The notes beneath the pieces were generated by a model. The model saw only the letters and a list, made by a program, of their open reading frames with translations, was not told the origin of the DNA and searched no databases. A program made the position numbers and the translations under genes. Positions 50,701-61,456 of a stretch of 64,000 bases of DNA are shown piece after piece. Within the stretch, counting starts at the first letter, position 1. The number at the start of each line of letters is the position of its first letter. This stretch comes from Ailanthus altissimus (taxonomy: Eukaryota; Streptophyta; Magnoliopsida; Sapindales; Simaroubaceae), in assembly GCA_946807835.1 (NCBI GenBank), contig OX327702.1, forward strand, positions 620,001-684,000, read 5' to 3'.

Positions 50701-51815
50701 ATTCTAAAACATTCCAATTGGTATTTCCTGCCATCAAATGAACATTTCTAATAAAAGAAACAGCAATAACTGTATCTCTCTCTATAATAAAAGAAACAAG
50801 AAGCACACAAAATTCAATTTACACGAGACTAAAGCAGTATGAATTTACCAGTATCAAAATTTTGAACGCAGGCAACCAGTGTCTTCAGGTCTGTGCACTT
50901 AGGTAACCCCTTGCAAGTTTCGTTGACCCCAGACTCTGAACTGCTTTTATCCTCTTTATTTCCACCATTCTTATCTGTCTCATTTACTGGAAAAGGACTC
51001 AGCAAATCAGTGCCATTTAACCTGCTTTTATCATTAATGTTCTCTTTATTTCCTCCAATCTTTCCATTATCTGTCTCATTTACTGGTAAAGGACTCGGCA
51101 AATCCGTGCCATTTGACCTGCTTTTATCATTAATGTTCTTCTCTTCATTTCCTCCATTCTTCCCATTATCCGTCTTATTTACCAGATTAGGATCATGCAA
51201 ATCCGTGCCATTTAACCTGCTTTTATCATTAATGTTCTTCTCTAAATTACCACCATTCTTGCCAACATCAGTCTCATTTACGGGATCAGGACTCGGCAAA
51301 TCCGTGCCATTTAACCTGCTTTTATCATTAACATTCTTCTCTTTATTACCATCCTTCTTCCCATTGTTCGTCTCATTTCCCGGATAAGGATTCAGCAAAT
51401 CCGTGCCATTTAAACGGCTTTTCTCATTATTCGTTGTTTGTTTGTCAACAGGCAGACTCCCTGAATTTGTAGAATCTAAATTTTTGCTATTATCTGTTGT
51501 TTGATTTTGTGGAGGTGGACTCACCAAATCCGTTTTCGAATCCAAATTCGACGAATTGTCGGTTCCTTGAACATTTTCTGGATTCTTCCCAGCTTCAACC
51601 GGTTTAGGATCTGGCTTACTTTCGCCCAAAACCTAACAAATTTTTTTTTAAATTAATCAAATTCTTGGAGGAAAAAAATTAAATATCATAAGAGAGAAAT
51701 GAAATATTACTTGGGTTGAAGGATCGGCAACTGACTGTCGAATTCTTTTAGCATTGGAAACACTAGCAAAAATCAAAACCAAGGAAAGCACTGCCATTGC
51801 TGCATTTCTATCCAT
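47798..51815 (-). CDS. Single-pass membrane protein with repetitive glycosylated ectodomain, function unknown
   Basis: Four exons, 51815-51711, 51632-50849, 49001-48874 and 48250-47798, join in frame to give 489 residues. A signal peptide (about 1-22, MDRNAAMAVLSLVLIFASVS) leads into an ectodomain. Residues 106-263 are five tandem copies of a 27-33-residue unit with KSRLNGTDL...VNET...GGN.EKNIND, each holding two N-glycosylation sequons. A conserved-looking part follows (TCKGLPKCTDLKTLVAC, FTVLVQNEGEKTLRVNF, about 270-380), then one membrane helix (about 390-407, AYFLLFSVVIFGGTWACC) and KFRKRR as a stop-transfer. The cytosolic tail carries YQELEMGLP and Trp/Asp clusters (GWDQGWDDDW, GWDQNWDD at the C terminus). 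It matches a plant family of unknown function, which I think is labelled DUF7356, though that name is from memory. The function is not known to me. Confidence 0.88.
50949..51422 (-). repeat. Five-copy ~99-bp coding tandem repeat
   Basis: In-frame minisatellite in exon 2 of the minus-strand membrane-protein gene. Units of about 99, 99, 99, 96 and 81 bp each encode KSR(L/S)NGTDL near the start and (V/G)N(E/K)T in the middle. Every length change is a multiple of three, so the reading frame is kept. Copies differ by substitutions, so it is not brand new, but copy number may vary between individuals. Confidence 0.9.
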
Positions 51816-52960
51816 TACAATACCAAAAATTTGTTTTTTTTTTCCCTTTAATTTTCTGTAAGATCCGAATACCCTTTAGCCTATGGAAATCAAATCCCAA
51901 AAATTGCGGCAATTTTCCATCCGATGAACAGATCCCAAAATCTCATCTTCCAGCAAAATTAGAAGCGTTCGTACGGATTCAGAAACGTCCAATTAAAGCT
52001 TGGATTTGACGCAGTATAATCTAGGAAGAGGGGGAAAAAACATGGTATTCTATTATTCAACTGAAATTGAACGAATTAACTATTGAATCGTCATTTAGGG
52101 CTTTTCGCGGGTAAATCTAATCTGGGCATTGGGGGAATGCTGACGTGGGCCAGGTTTGTGTCACATCGAGGCCATATATTTGGGCCTTGATCCATGGGTC
52201 CATTCTGAAATTGACAAATTCAAAGCCCATATGCCAATAAACACTATTTTTTATTTCATTTTTTTTTTGTTTTTTCTTAAAAAAAAAATTTGCTAATAGA
52301 CTATTAATAATCAACATTGATTTGGGATTTTTGTTTTATGTAATCGGGAACTTTTTTGAAAGATACGCTTCTGAAAAGGAGTAGATGTTAGGGAATAAAA
52401 CCGAATTTGTTTCTTACAAAGAAAGCATAAAGTAGTAACTACAATTTTTGGCTTAGAATCAAATTCATGACTTGGACTCCAATTTCATTTAAATTTTGAA
52501 TATAATAATTTGATACCGGAGAAAGTTTTAAATAAGACGATATTGACTGAATTATTCAATAAATTTTTAATGTGTTATTAATTTTTATCTTATTATTATA
52601 ATTATTATTATGATTGATTAATGTCAAAATAAATATATATGCAATAAGATTTTATTATATGAATGGATAGATTGAGTTCTTTATAGGTCAAAATTCTATT
52701 GTGCAATAAAAATTAATTTCGATAGACTTGTAGTATTAAGTAATGGAATATAATATTTGAAAATAAAATGTATACATCGTTTTACTTAAGGTTTTAATTT
52801 GATATTAATACATAAATTAAATTAGTAGAGTATGAAGCAAGAAAAGAATAAGCAAAGATGGTCCTTCATTCTTTTGCATAAAATTTTTGTATTAATCATG
52901 AGCCATGTTATTATTGAGAATGAGAAGAAAATCTATTTTTTGATCGAAAATAATTTTATT
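51816..52960. other. Intergenic DNA upstream of the membrane-protein gene
   Basis: The first ~150 bp upstream of the start codon are probable leader and promoter. The rest is AT-rich without gene signals. Confidence 0.5.
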
Positions 52961-55317
52961 TGTTAAAATTTGGTGATTTAAAATTGAAGTTGATTTTAAT
53001 TTTGAATCGAAGATTAATAAAGAGTTGACACAAAATTGAATACACATTGAATGTACACGACAGAAACAAAACCAGTGAGCTAAAAGTGAGAAATGATGCA
53101 AAAGTAAAAGGTCTTTTCTAATGGTGCTATAGTGCTCACTTTTAAAAAATTAGCATTTAAAGTTTTTTTGATTAGTTTGAGTCAGTTTGAGTTTACTAAA
53201 CACATGAACTCTTATTCTAACAAGAAATAAGGTTTTTAAAACCTACATAGAGCCTTATAAACTTCTTAGATTAATTGTGCATCTGAATACATCAACAACA
53301 GAAAATAATGAACTTAGATAACTCTAAGGCACTGAGTGCGTAAGATAGTGCCATAGAAGTGATTGAGTGCTAAATGCACAAGAGAGTGTTGATATACCTA
53401 TTGGAGAATTTGTCTATTATTGTATCATTTGATAATCTTTTGTAAAAGATCTTTGTGATCTTGAGATATTTGTAATTAGAGAGTTCTTTGTGAACTGTGA
53501 ATAGAAGAAGCTATGATATTGTGATCTACCGTAGATGTAGGCATTTGTTGCCGAATTAAATAATTTTTTTGTGCCTTGTATGTAATTGTTGTCTTTATTT
53601 TACTTTGTACGATCTTTTTTATTTTTGTTTTATTTGTGGGTAAAGTCTTTCGTATGCTCTTAGGGTTTTAGGATGCTAAACTATCAATGAGTGATGTTCA
53701 AGCGCCTAAACCCCCCCCCCCCCCCAACAAACGTATATCAGAATTAAGGTTAAAGTTGATACCTAAGTGGTATCAGACAAGAGAGCCAAGGCTGATTTCT
53801 AACAAGTGGTATTAAAAGTATAGGTTGTTCAACTATAATGACTTACAAGTATAAATATAAAAAAATTAGGAAAAAGTTGAAAGCCTAATTGTACAATAGT
53901 CACGATCAAGGAATTGCTGGGAACTGTAAGAGGAATGGCTAAGAATAGAGATTGAAGAACAATCAGAATAAAAGACAAAGATAGGTGAAAATGCTGCAAT
54001 AGTCTATGAGGAGGACTTGAAGTTGTAGAATTCTTGGTAGCTTAAAAAATAGGAATATTGAATGTGTTTAAAATGTCTATAGGTAAGAAACATAATAGAG
54101 ATTATGTGCTTAATGAAAATGCTGTGAGTGGCTCAATATATGTTGTTGAAGGGATATAGACTAAAAGACAGCATTGGATATTAACTCAACAGAGTGATAG
54201 TGGTCGAAAGAGAATTTATGAGAAATGTACTGCTAGTAGATATTAGTTTCAGCTATCGAGGTATTATGATGTGGCAATAATAACACTAGAGATCATAATA
54301 CAAAGGTTACCCAAGACAAGATGCATTCGAATCTTTGGAGATCAGAGTCACTAGCCTTAGTGAAGTTAAGTCAATGAAAAAACTTAACTGAATCAATGCT
54401 AGAGTAATTGAGCATTAATTATGGAGTGAAAGAATCCTGAAAAGCTTATTATGAGATTTTGAATCAATGAATGATTTGTTGGAATTTAGTGATTCAAAAT
54501 CGATGTTGAATTTAATTTTGAGTTGGAAATAAATGAGGAGTCGACATAAGTTCAAGTACGCACTGGAGATACGAGAAATAGATAAAAACAGAGAGCCGGA
54601 AGCAAGCAGGGGATCGAAAGCAAGAGGCAACCTTTTTTCAAGCCTTAGCGTCGTGGTGCCCACTTTTAGGAAATTAGCGTTTTAAGCAAGTTTGATTAGT
54701 TTGAGTTGATTTTGAGTTTTCTATACACGTGAGCTCATATCCCAACAAAAAATAAAATTTCTATGGATATTTTATAGCCTATATAAACCTTTGTAAACTC
54801 TTTTGATTAATTGTGCATCTACGTGCATCAATAAGAGAGAGAGTAGAGAGCTTAAATAACTCTAGGGCATTGGGTGCACGAGAGACTGACGTGAGAGTGC
54901 TTGAATGCTGAGTACGCAAAAAAATACTGATGGATTATTCGGAGAGCTCAGATATTGTTATATTCATTGGCAATCTATTGTTAAAGATCTTTGCAATCTT
55001 AAAATCTTTACAATTTGAGAATTTTTTTATGAACTCTAAATAAAAGAAGTTAGGATCTTGTGATTCATCGTGGATGTAAACTTTTATTTTTGAAACATAT
55101 AATTTTTTTGTGCTCTTTATTTTATTTTGTATAATCTTTTTTATTCTTATTTTATTTATGAATAAAATCTTCCACGTGTGTTTAGGATTTTAAAAAACTA
55201 AAATGCTAAAGAGTGGTGTTAAGGGGTATACAAATTTTAATAAATTAATATGAGAACTAAGATTGAGATTGTTATTTAAATGATATTAAACAAGAGAGTT
55301 AAGACTGATTCTTAACC
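52961..55317 (+). mobile_element. Short nonautonomous LTR retrotransposon with two LTRs
   Basis: Two direct copies of about 840 bp flank a 672-bp interior. LTR 1 is 52961-53804 (TGTTAAAATTTGGTG ... TTTCTAACA) and LTR 2 is 54477-55317 (TGTTGGAATTTAGTG ... TTCTTAACC). Directly after LTR 1 comes AGTGGTATTAAAAGTATAGG, a decayed form of TGGTATCAGAGC, the primer-binding site complementary to initiator tRNA-Met. The flanks are TTATT before and TTATC after, a 4/5 match to a 5-bp target duplication. The interior (53805-54476) has no open frame for gag or pol, so the element could only have moved with help. The PBS and LTR style suggest Ty1/Copia. The LTRs are clearly diverged, so it is old. LTR 1 holds a 15-nt poly-C run (53711-53725). 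Confidence 0.85.
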
Positions 55318-55855
55318 TTATCATTTAACGATGGTATAATATACGTATTTTTTAAAAGTATTAGTTTAATTTATGTAATAGTTTTTAAAATATGTATTTA
55401 ATAAAATACTATTAAATTAAATTGTTATGTGAATGGCATGCTATATAAATACTTACATAAATAACACGTGTGTTTTATTAAATACATATAAATTTTTTGT
55501 GCTCTTTATTTTATTTTGTATAATCTTTTTTATTCTTATTTTATTTATAAATAAAATCTTTCACGTGTGTTTAAGATTTTAAAAAACTAAAATGCTAAAG
55601 AGTGGTGTTAAGGGGTATACAAATTTCAATAAATTAATATGAGAATTAAGATTGAGATTGATATTTAAATGATATTAAACAAGAGAGTCAAGACTGATTC
55701 TTAACCTTATCATTTAACGATGGTATAATATACGTATTTTTTAAAAGTATTAGTTTAATTTATGTAATAGTTTTTAAAATATGTATTTAATAAAATACTA
55801 TTAAATTAAATTGTTATGTGAATGGCATGCTATATAAATACTTACATAAATAATA
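55095..55855. repeat. ~389-bp tandem duplication across the retrotransposon 3' end
   Basis: The sequence TGCTCTTTATTTTATTTTG at 55111 recurs at 55500, and GAATGGCATGCTATATAAAT at 55431 recurs at 55820, both with a 389-bp offset. The unit contains the last ~220 bp of LTR 2 plus ~150 bp of flanking DNA, so it was duplicated after the element had inserted. The copies are almost identical, much closer than the two LTRs, which makes this a younger event. Confidence 0.92.
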
Positions 55856-56131
55856 CGCGGGTATGATAAACTTTTTTGAAAATGATATTTGCATATTTAT
55901 TGCCCCCAGCCAACTGGATTACTGCAAACACTTTGACAGCCTTTCCAGTTTCCATGGCAGGCACTCTTTTGCTCATTTGCTTTGAATAACAGTGGCTTTT
56001 AGTTTCTTTAACTTCAAGCCACTTACAAATTTCTTTTGTTTTTTTTTTATATAAAAAAATCCTTAAACCCAGCTTGCATGTCACATTTCACATGCGTATA
56101 AACAAGTTTGTTGCTCAAGTGACGAGCATAT
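55856..56131 (+). other. Upstream region of the small basic-protein gene
   Basis: Short spacer between the tandem duplication and the next start codon. It contains a T-rich tract at about 56037-56050. No core promoter element is clear. Confidence 0.4.
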
Positions 56132-56563
56132 ATGATGATATTGATTTATATGCCAATGGCTTTACCAACTGAAAAGAACCAAAACAAGAACAAAAACAAA
56201 AACAAAAACAAAAGCAAAAGCAGCAGCACCAGCAACATGGACGAAATAGAAGTTTTTTGGAGGAGATTTGGTGACGAGCAAAGCACGTTATTGGACCAGT
56301 TCGAGAGACTCTCGTTTGAAGTGCAGTTGAACCATGCCATTCTCCGGCGGAGCCTCTCGGAACCTAGCGTGGCGGCTCGGGTGAGACAAGGCAGACGTGG
56401 GTCTGGTTTTGGAAAGGTTTTTAAGAAGTTGCTCAAGCCCATTCTTATCAAAAAGGGCAAGAATAAGAACAACAGCAGCAGTAGCAATGGTGGAAAAAAG
56501 GAAGTGCCTGATCCCAAAAATCGCAAGTACTACAAGGCCTTCAGTAGATCTTTGCGTTTCTGA
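56132..56563 (+). CDS. Small basic Lys/Asn/Ser-rich protein, function unknown
   Basis: Uninterrupted frame of up to 143 codons ending in TGA. In-frame ATGs at 56132, 56135, 56150, 56156 (MALPTEKN) and 56237 (MDEIEVFW) leave the true start undecided. The middle third looks conserved rather than low-complexity: MDEIEVFWRRFGDEQSTLLD (36-55) then FERLSFEVQLNHAI and RRSLSEP (about 58-78). A basic stretch follows (GFGKVFKKLLKPILIKKG), then a Ser/Asn/Lys linker and the C-terminal KYYKAFSRSLRF. The (AACAAA)n-like run encoding NKNKNKNKNK is low-complexity. I see no signal peptide, membrane helix or known domain. RRSLSEP resembles a basophilic kinase or 14-3-3 type site, which is inference only. I do not recognise a named family. 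Confidence 0.7.
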   Translation: MMILIYMPMALPTEKNQNKNKNKNKNKSKSSSTSNMDEIEVFWRRFGDEQSTLLDQFERLSFEVQLNHAILRRSLSEPSVAARVRQGRRGSGFGKVFKKLLKPILIKKGKNKNNSSSSNGGKKEVPDPKNRKYYKAFSRSLRF

Positions 56564-56936
56564 ATTTTGATCAGTGGGCACATTTAGCTAATTCCTAATA
56601 TTATATGTATATTTATATTTTTGTTCTCTCTTTCTGTTGTGTCATTAGTCTCCTCGTTTATGTAATACAAATTTTATATCGTATTTATATAAAGGTAGCA
56701 TAACTCAAATATATATACAGTGATATTTTTTTTTATTAGTAAAGTAAATAGTGTGAGTTCCAAGTAATGAATATTGGTCTAATTATGAATTAGTTGTCGT
56801 ACCAAACAGTTAAACGACTTGTCGTTCAATGTGTAGAACAGTAAGCGACTTGTCATCTGACTCCTCTCATTTTCTCATGTTGTATTAATATGTCGAGAGT
56901 CGGAAGTCTTCAAGATAAAAGAGTTCGACTCCTGAG
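56564..56936. other. Spacer between the small gene and the PPR gene
   Basis: Holds the presumed 3' UTR of the small gene and the promoter and leader of the PPR gene. A short repeat GACTTGTCGT / GACTTGTCAT lies at about 56816-56850. Nothing else seen. Confidence 0.45.
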
Positions 56937-58499
56937 ATGTCTTCTCAACTTCTGCAATCTGCTTTGCTCAATAATTCTTTTATCTTCACGAACACCTACA
57001 GAAGAAACCATAACAAGAACCAACGAGTGAACAAGCTTATTGTCTTTGCCGCCTTGTCATTATCCACCCAAGAGAAAAATGATAAACTCAGTGGCTTTGC
57101 CATCAAAGCAGAAGGAGGACAAGAATGCTTGGAGTTGAAAGAGAACCCACGTAGTTTGCAGGCTCAAAGATTCATGGATGCAATCAAAGGGTTGCCCTTG
57201 AAGGAGAGAAGTGATGATATCTTTAATAATGTAAAGAAAGATGGTGGAAATTGGAGCTTATCTGACTTAAATGATTTGCTCATGGCTTTAGTCACGGTGA
57301 ATGAGCAAGACACTGCCTTGAAATTGTATGATGAGATGTCATCATCTTATGGGTTAGTGCCAAATTCTTGGACATTTTCGATCATGGTCAGATGCCATTG
57401 CAAGAAAAATGACTTTGTCGAGGCCAGGAAGGTTATAGATTGTATGATTGACAAGGGGTTTTATCCAAATGTTACAACATGTACTATTGTTATAGATTCA
57501 ATGTGCAAATGTGGGATGTTGAGGGAAGCTTTTGAAGTTTTTGAAGTTATGGGTAGGATTGGTTGCGAGAAGAGTATTCAAACGTATAATTGTTTGTTGA
57601 AGGGTTTGTGTTATGTGGGAAGAGTGGAGGAGGCATATGATATGTTGATGAATGTAAAGAAGGATTTGAAGCTTGATATTTATTCATACACAGCTGTTAT
57701 GGATGGTTTTTGTAAAGTGGGCAGGTCAAAGGAAGCAATGGAATTGCTTAATGAGGCTATAGAGATGGGATTGACACCAAGTGTGGTCACTTTTAACACT
57801 CTTTTTAATGGGTATTGTAAGGAAGGGAGGCCAATGGAAGGCATTCGTGTGTTGAAGCTTATGAAGAAGAGAAATTGCATGCCTGATAATATTAGTTATA
57901 GCACCTTATTAAACGGGTTATTGAAATGGGGAAAAATAAGGCCAGCACTGAGGACTTTTAAGGAAATGGTGAAATTTGGTTTTGAGGCAGATGAGAGGAT
58001 GATGAATGTTTTGCTAAGAGGGTTATGTGTGAAATCATGGGAAGAAAAGGACTTGTTAGAAGATGCCTATCAAGTGTTTGAGAAAATGAGCGAAAGAGTT
58101 TCTGTCATGTACCCTAGTACTTATGGAATGGTGATCCGAGCTCTTAGTTTGGGAAATAAAACGGACGAGGCTGTGATCCATTTAAACCGGATGATTGAAA
58201 TGGGTCATATTCCCCGGACGATCACCTTTAACAATGTGATTCAAGCGCTTTCTGGTGAAGGAAAGATTGACAAGGCATTGTTGGTTCTATTTCTCATGTA
58301 TAAACACGGCAGAATCCCAAGCAGAACATCGTATGACGTCCTGATTAAGAAGTTAGATCGACTGGAAAAGTCTTCAGATGCTTGCATTGTATATGGGGTA
58401 GCATTGAAGCAAGGTGTAGTTCCCCACAGGAAGCCACGAGATTTAGCCTTCGGAAAAGCTTGTTCAACAGCCATGCTTATCTCATTGGCAAATGAATAA
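56937..58499 (+). CDS. P-class pentatricopeptide repeat protein
   Basis: A single intronless frame of 520 residues, as usual for PPR genes. Residues 1-45 are rich in Ser, Asn and Arg/Lys and low in acidic residues, which fits an organelle transit peptide. From about 108 to 505 there are roughly ten 35-residue PPR motifs of P type; clear examples are NSWTFSIMVRCHCKKNDFVEA, SIQTYNCLLKGLCYVGRVEEA, DIYSYTAVMDGFCKVGRSKEA, SVVTFNTLFNGYCKEGRPMEG and NISYSTLLNGLLKWGKIRPA. No E, DYW or SMR domain follows; the protein ends shortly after the last repeats (AMLISLANE). P-class PPR proteins bind organellar RNA and act in its processing, stability or translation. The target RNA cannot be stated from here. 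It converges with the EF-P gene. Confidence 0.93.
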   Translation: MSSQLLQSALLNNSFIFTNTYRRNHNKNQRVNKLIVFAALSLSTQEKNDKLSGFAIKAEGGQECLELKENPRSLQAQRFMDAIKGLPLKERSDDIFNNVKKDGGNWSLSDLNDLLMALVTVNEQDTALKLYDEMSSSYGLVPNSWTFSIMVRCHCKKNDFVEARKVIDCMIDKGFYPNVTTCTIVIDSMCKCGMLREAFEVFEVMGRIGCEKSIQTYNCLLKGLCYVGRVEEAYDMLMNVKKDLKLDIYSYTAVMDGFCKVGRSKEAMELLNEAIEMGLTPSVVTFNTLFNGYCKEGRPMEGIRVLKLMKKRNCMPDNISYSTLLNGLLKWGKIRPALRTFKEMVKFGFEADERMMNVLLRGLCVKSWEEKDLLEDAYQVFEKMSERVSVMYPSTYGMVIRALSLGNKTDEAVIHLNRMIEMGHIPRTITFNNVIQALSGEGKIDKALLVLFLMYKHGRIPSRTSYDVLIKKLDRLEKSSDACIVYGVALKQGVVPHRKPRDLAFGKACSTAMLISLANE

Positions 58500-58755
58500 T
58501 CAAGTTGTTCTGTTGTAGACAATTCTTAATCAAGAGTTTCAAATTATCTGCATTCAAATTTCTCGTATGAACTATAAGCATAAATTCCAGTAATATTGCT
58601 AGTTAAAGCAAGATACTAAGGTTTGAAACCCCATAAGCATAGCCATCTCAGGCTGATGTACATCACTGGCATCAATGGAGATGCAACAGGCTATTGTGAC
58701 AGCAAAAATATATGACAAAAATTTTGCTGATGAAATAAATCTCCGGAAGCGAGAC

Positions 58756-61456
58756 CTATGCACGGGTCATGTATTGCCCACTTCTTGTGTCCACCAATAT
58801 TTCATCACCAACATTAATGAATAATGGAACATTTACCACAGCACCGGTTTCCAGAGTCGCTGGTTTTGATCCACCTGCCACAAGAATTTTCTTTCTAAAA
58901 CATCAAGTTAAAAAAAAAAAAAGAATGACACTAAATGAGATTGCAGCAAAAAGAAATTTGTAACCCCTTGGCAGTATATCGATCAAACAGGCAACGAATA
59001 AATCAGAACAGAATATGTTTTGCCAGTTTTTCCCCTTTCTATACAAGAAAATGCAGTGAAGCGACTTTATTTGCTGCCTTGTCAGTTATATTAGATATTA
59101 ACTGGTTTTCATCCCTGCACAAACCTACTGAAATCAAATCAAGTGGCTGCATTCTGAACCGTGGGTCATGAAGCAGCTTAATTTGGTACATCTATCACTG
59201 AAAACGCTGGCCTGGATTTTCAGCCACCATTCTCCACATATGATGAATTGATGCACACTGACAGTTACACCAAAAGGATAATTTGTCGGGGCCTTGAGAT
59301 TTTAAATTGAGGCAAACTGACATTACCTTGAGCAGTATCACCCTTAAGGCCAGGATCAACATCGACTACAGTCAGCTGAACTGTAATTGGAACTTCAAAA
59401 TCAATAATCTGCAAACATATCATAAGCAGACTGATAAGCAGTAGACAACAACAATGAAGATGTAACACTATCAGACAGAAATGGATGCCGTTGAATTTTA
59501 AGCAAATGTAGCTAATTTATGAGTGTAAGAACACTGCCAGTATACATGGGTGGAGCTTCATGCGTTAAGCCATAAAGGGACTCTACAGAGTATATTATAG
59601 TCATGCAGGCAAGATTTGCCTTCTTAAGTATTTTAACTTGATAGAAAAATTACTTTTCCTTTCCAAAATAGCATATTGCAGTCCATTCCCTCTTTCAGCC
59701 ACTTTGTCCTATCCCCAACATCTGTTTCATTGAGACGAATTTCTTCAAATGTGGTCTGTGGAACACATAATATTAGAGACTGAGAAAGTATAAACAAAAA
59801 AACGAGATGCTCGTGTCAGTGCTCCTTGAATTCAAAAGATAAAAGACCTTTTTTATGAAATTGATAGCTCATGTCATCAAACATGACATGGTAAAACCTA
59901 ATAATACATAATGCTTTTGCTGGGAAACAAAGATGAAAACTGAAGTCAATTTAATTTTAAATACAATAATATATAACAAATTAGACACAACTGGATAAGA
60001 AAAAACAATACCAGGTCCATGAATACAAACAAAGAACCATCTTTGTATGTGAATTGCTTGGTTTCCTTGAATACATCTGCCTCTTCAACCTGGAGAAAAA
60101 TTACACATATAAAGGCATATAAATTGAAATAGGCATCCGGTTTCAATGTGGGATAAAATCATAAAAGGAAGCTTGAGCATGCCTTGAGATGACAGCAGTT
60201 TCAATGTACTTTCAGAAGCTGGTATACTAGGCTATTTTTAAGACTTGTCATGCATATGATAAGAGAAAATCTGGTGAAAGACAAAAGAGAAATAAAAGAG
60301 GGGTAATTATTATTCATTGTTACAAAGTACAACACTTAAAGCAGCAAGTGAAGGGCTTTCAATGCTTTATCCAGATCCTTTTCCCAAATGCGAACCTTAA
60401 CCATCTTTTCTAGTGGTGGAGACTTAAATTTTTGTTGTCAAGAAAATATAATTTGTCACCAGCAGATTTACGGCCAGCAATTAAACATGACTTATTATGT
60501 GTTTGCTTCTCTCTTCTACTCATTATCAGGTCAAAAATTATGGGTACTATTGTTCCCGTTGGATTCAATATATTCAAGCTGGAACATTGTCATCATATTA
60601 GGGATGCACGGAAATCTTTTTCTGTTCTTGAACCACCACACACCAATTGTAACAACATAACTAAGTCCCAAGTATTTAACTAAAACTGCACATCTTCACA
60701 AGATTTCTGCACACAATTTGTGCAGTGAATTCATATTACTCTAAAATAATTACTTGAATACACCTCCTATTGCAAGTTAAATGAAATTTGGCCGTTCTAG
60801 GATAATTTACAAGCGGCAAAGTATATAAAGCATAGTTACCTAATTGCACAAACAACCCACAAATGTTTTTAAGTCTTGGATATGTCAGCCATTGCAAACC
60901 CAATTAAACTTAAATTATAGGTTGAAATTTGCAATTTTATACCCAAAATTTTAAAAAAAAAAATTACCGTAATTCCTGCCCGAAAAGTTCTCTCAACTGT
61001 AGTTCCTGTCATGTAATTCCGAAGCTTGGTCCTCACAAATGCTGCTCCCTTCCCAGGTTTCACATGAAGAAACTCTACAAAACATAACACAATTTTAGTT
61101 ACACTATTTCAAAATGTTCTGCCAAAAAAGAAAAAATAATTACATACCCAAAACACGCCAAGGAGCTCCGTCTACTTCAATGTTGGTACCCACTTTGATA
61201 TCGTTGCTAGTAGTCGCGTAAATCCCTGCTAAGCAAAAAGACAGACACTTGGTGATCATACTTCAACTCATGAGCCACAAATGGAAAACGTAGCAACTGA
61301 AATGGGATTGGGAGAGTGATTAAATTAACTGGGGAATCTGGAACGAGGGCGCACTGAGAGAAAGGACGGTTTTGATGAGAGTGAAATAGATGGTGATGAA
61401 CGGCGGAAGAGTGACGTAGGTGACGCGAAATTAAAGGTGGCGGTGGTTCCCGCCAT
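58756..61456 (-). CDS. Elongation factor P, plastid-type
   Basis: Bacterial-type EF-P, which helps ribosomes through polyproline and similar stalls; here it is probably imported into chloroplasts. Seven exons join in frame: 61456-61330, 61225-61148, 61074-60968, 60089-60012, 59755-59654, 59408-59327, 58874-58756, giving 230 residues, close to Arabidopsis At3g08740. Residues 1-43 are a Ser/Arg-rich transit peptide ([20 protein letters not shown]). The KOW-like N domain follows ([20 protein letters not shown]), then the conserved loop [15 protein letters not shown]. Lys77 of PGKG aligns with the lysine that bacteria beta-lysylate. The OB domain ([20 protein letters not shown]) and the C-terminal domain ([59 protein letters not shown]) complete it. 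Each junction has GT-AG ends and keeps phase. Confidence 0.95.

Noticed and set aside
50893..51387. 164-codon ORF on the plus strand with regular repeats
   Set aside because: It is the antisense shadow of the coding minisatellite; its repeats come from the real minus-strand repeats.
56146..56581. Minus-strand ORFs of 126 and 97 codons
   Set aside because: They are antisense shadows of the small basic protein; the poly-Leu/Phe runs mirror its Lys/Asn/Ser codons.
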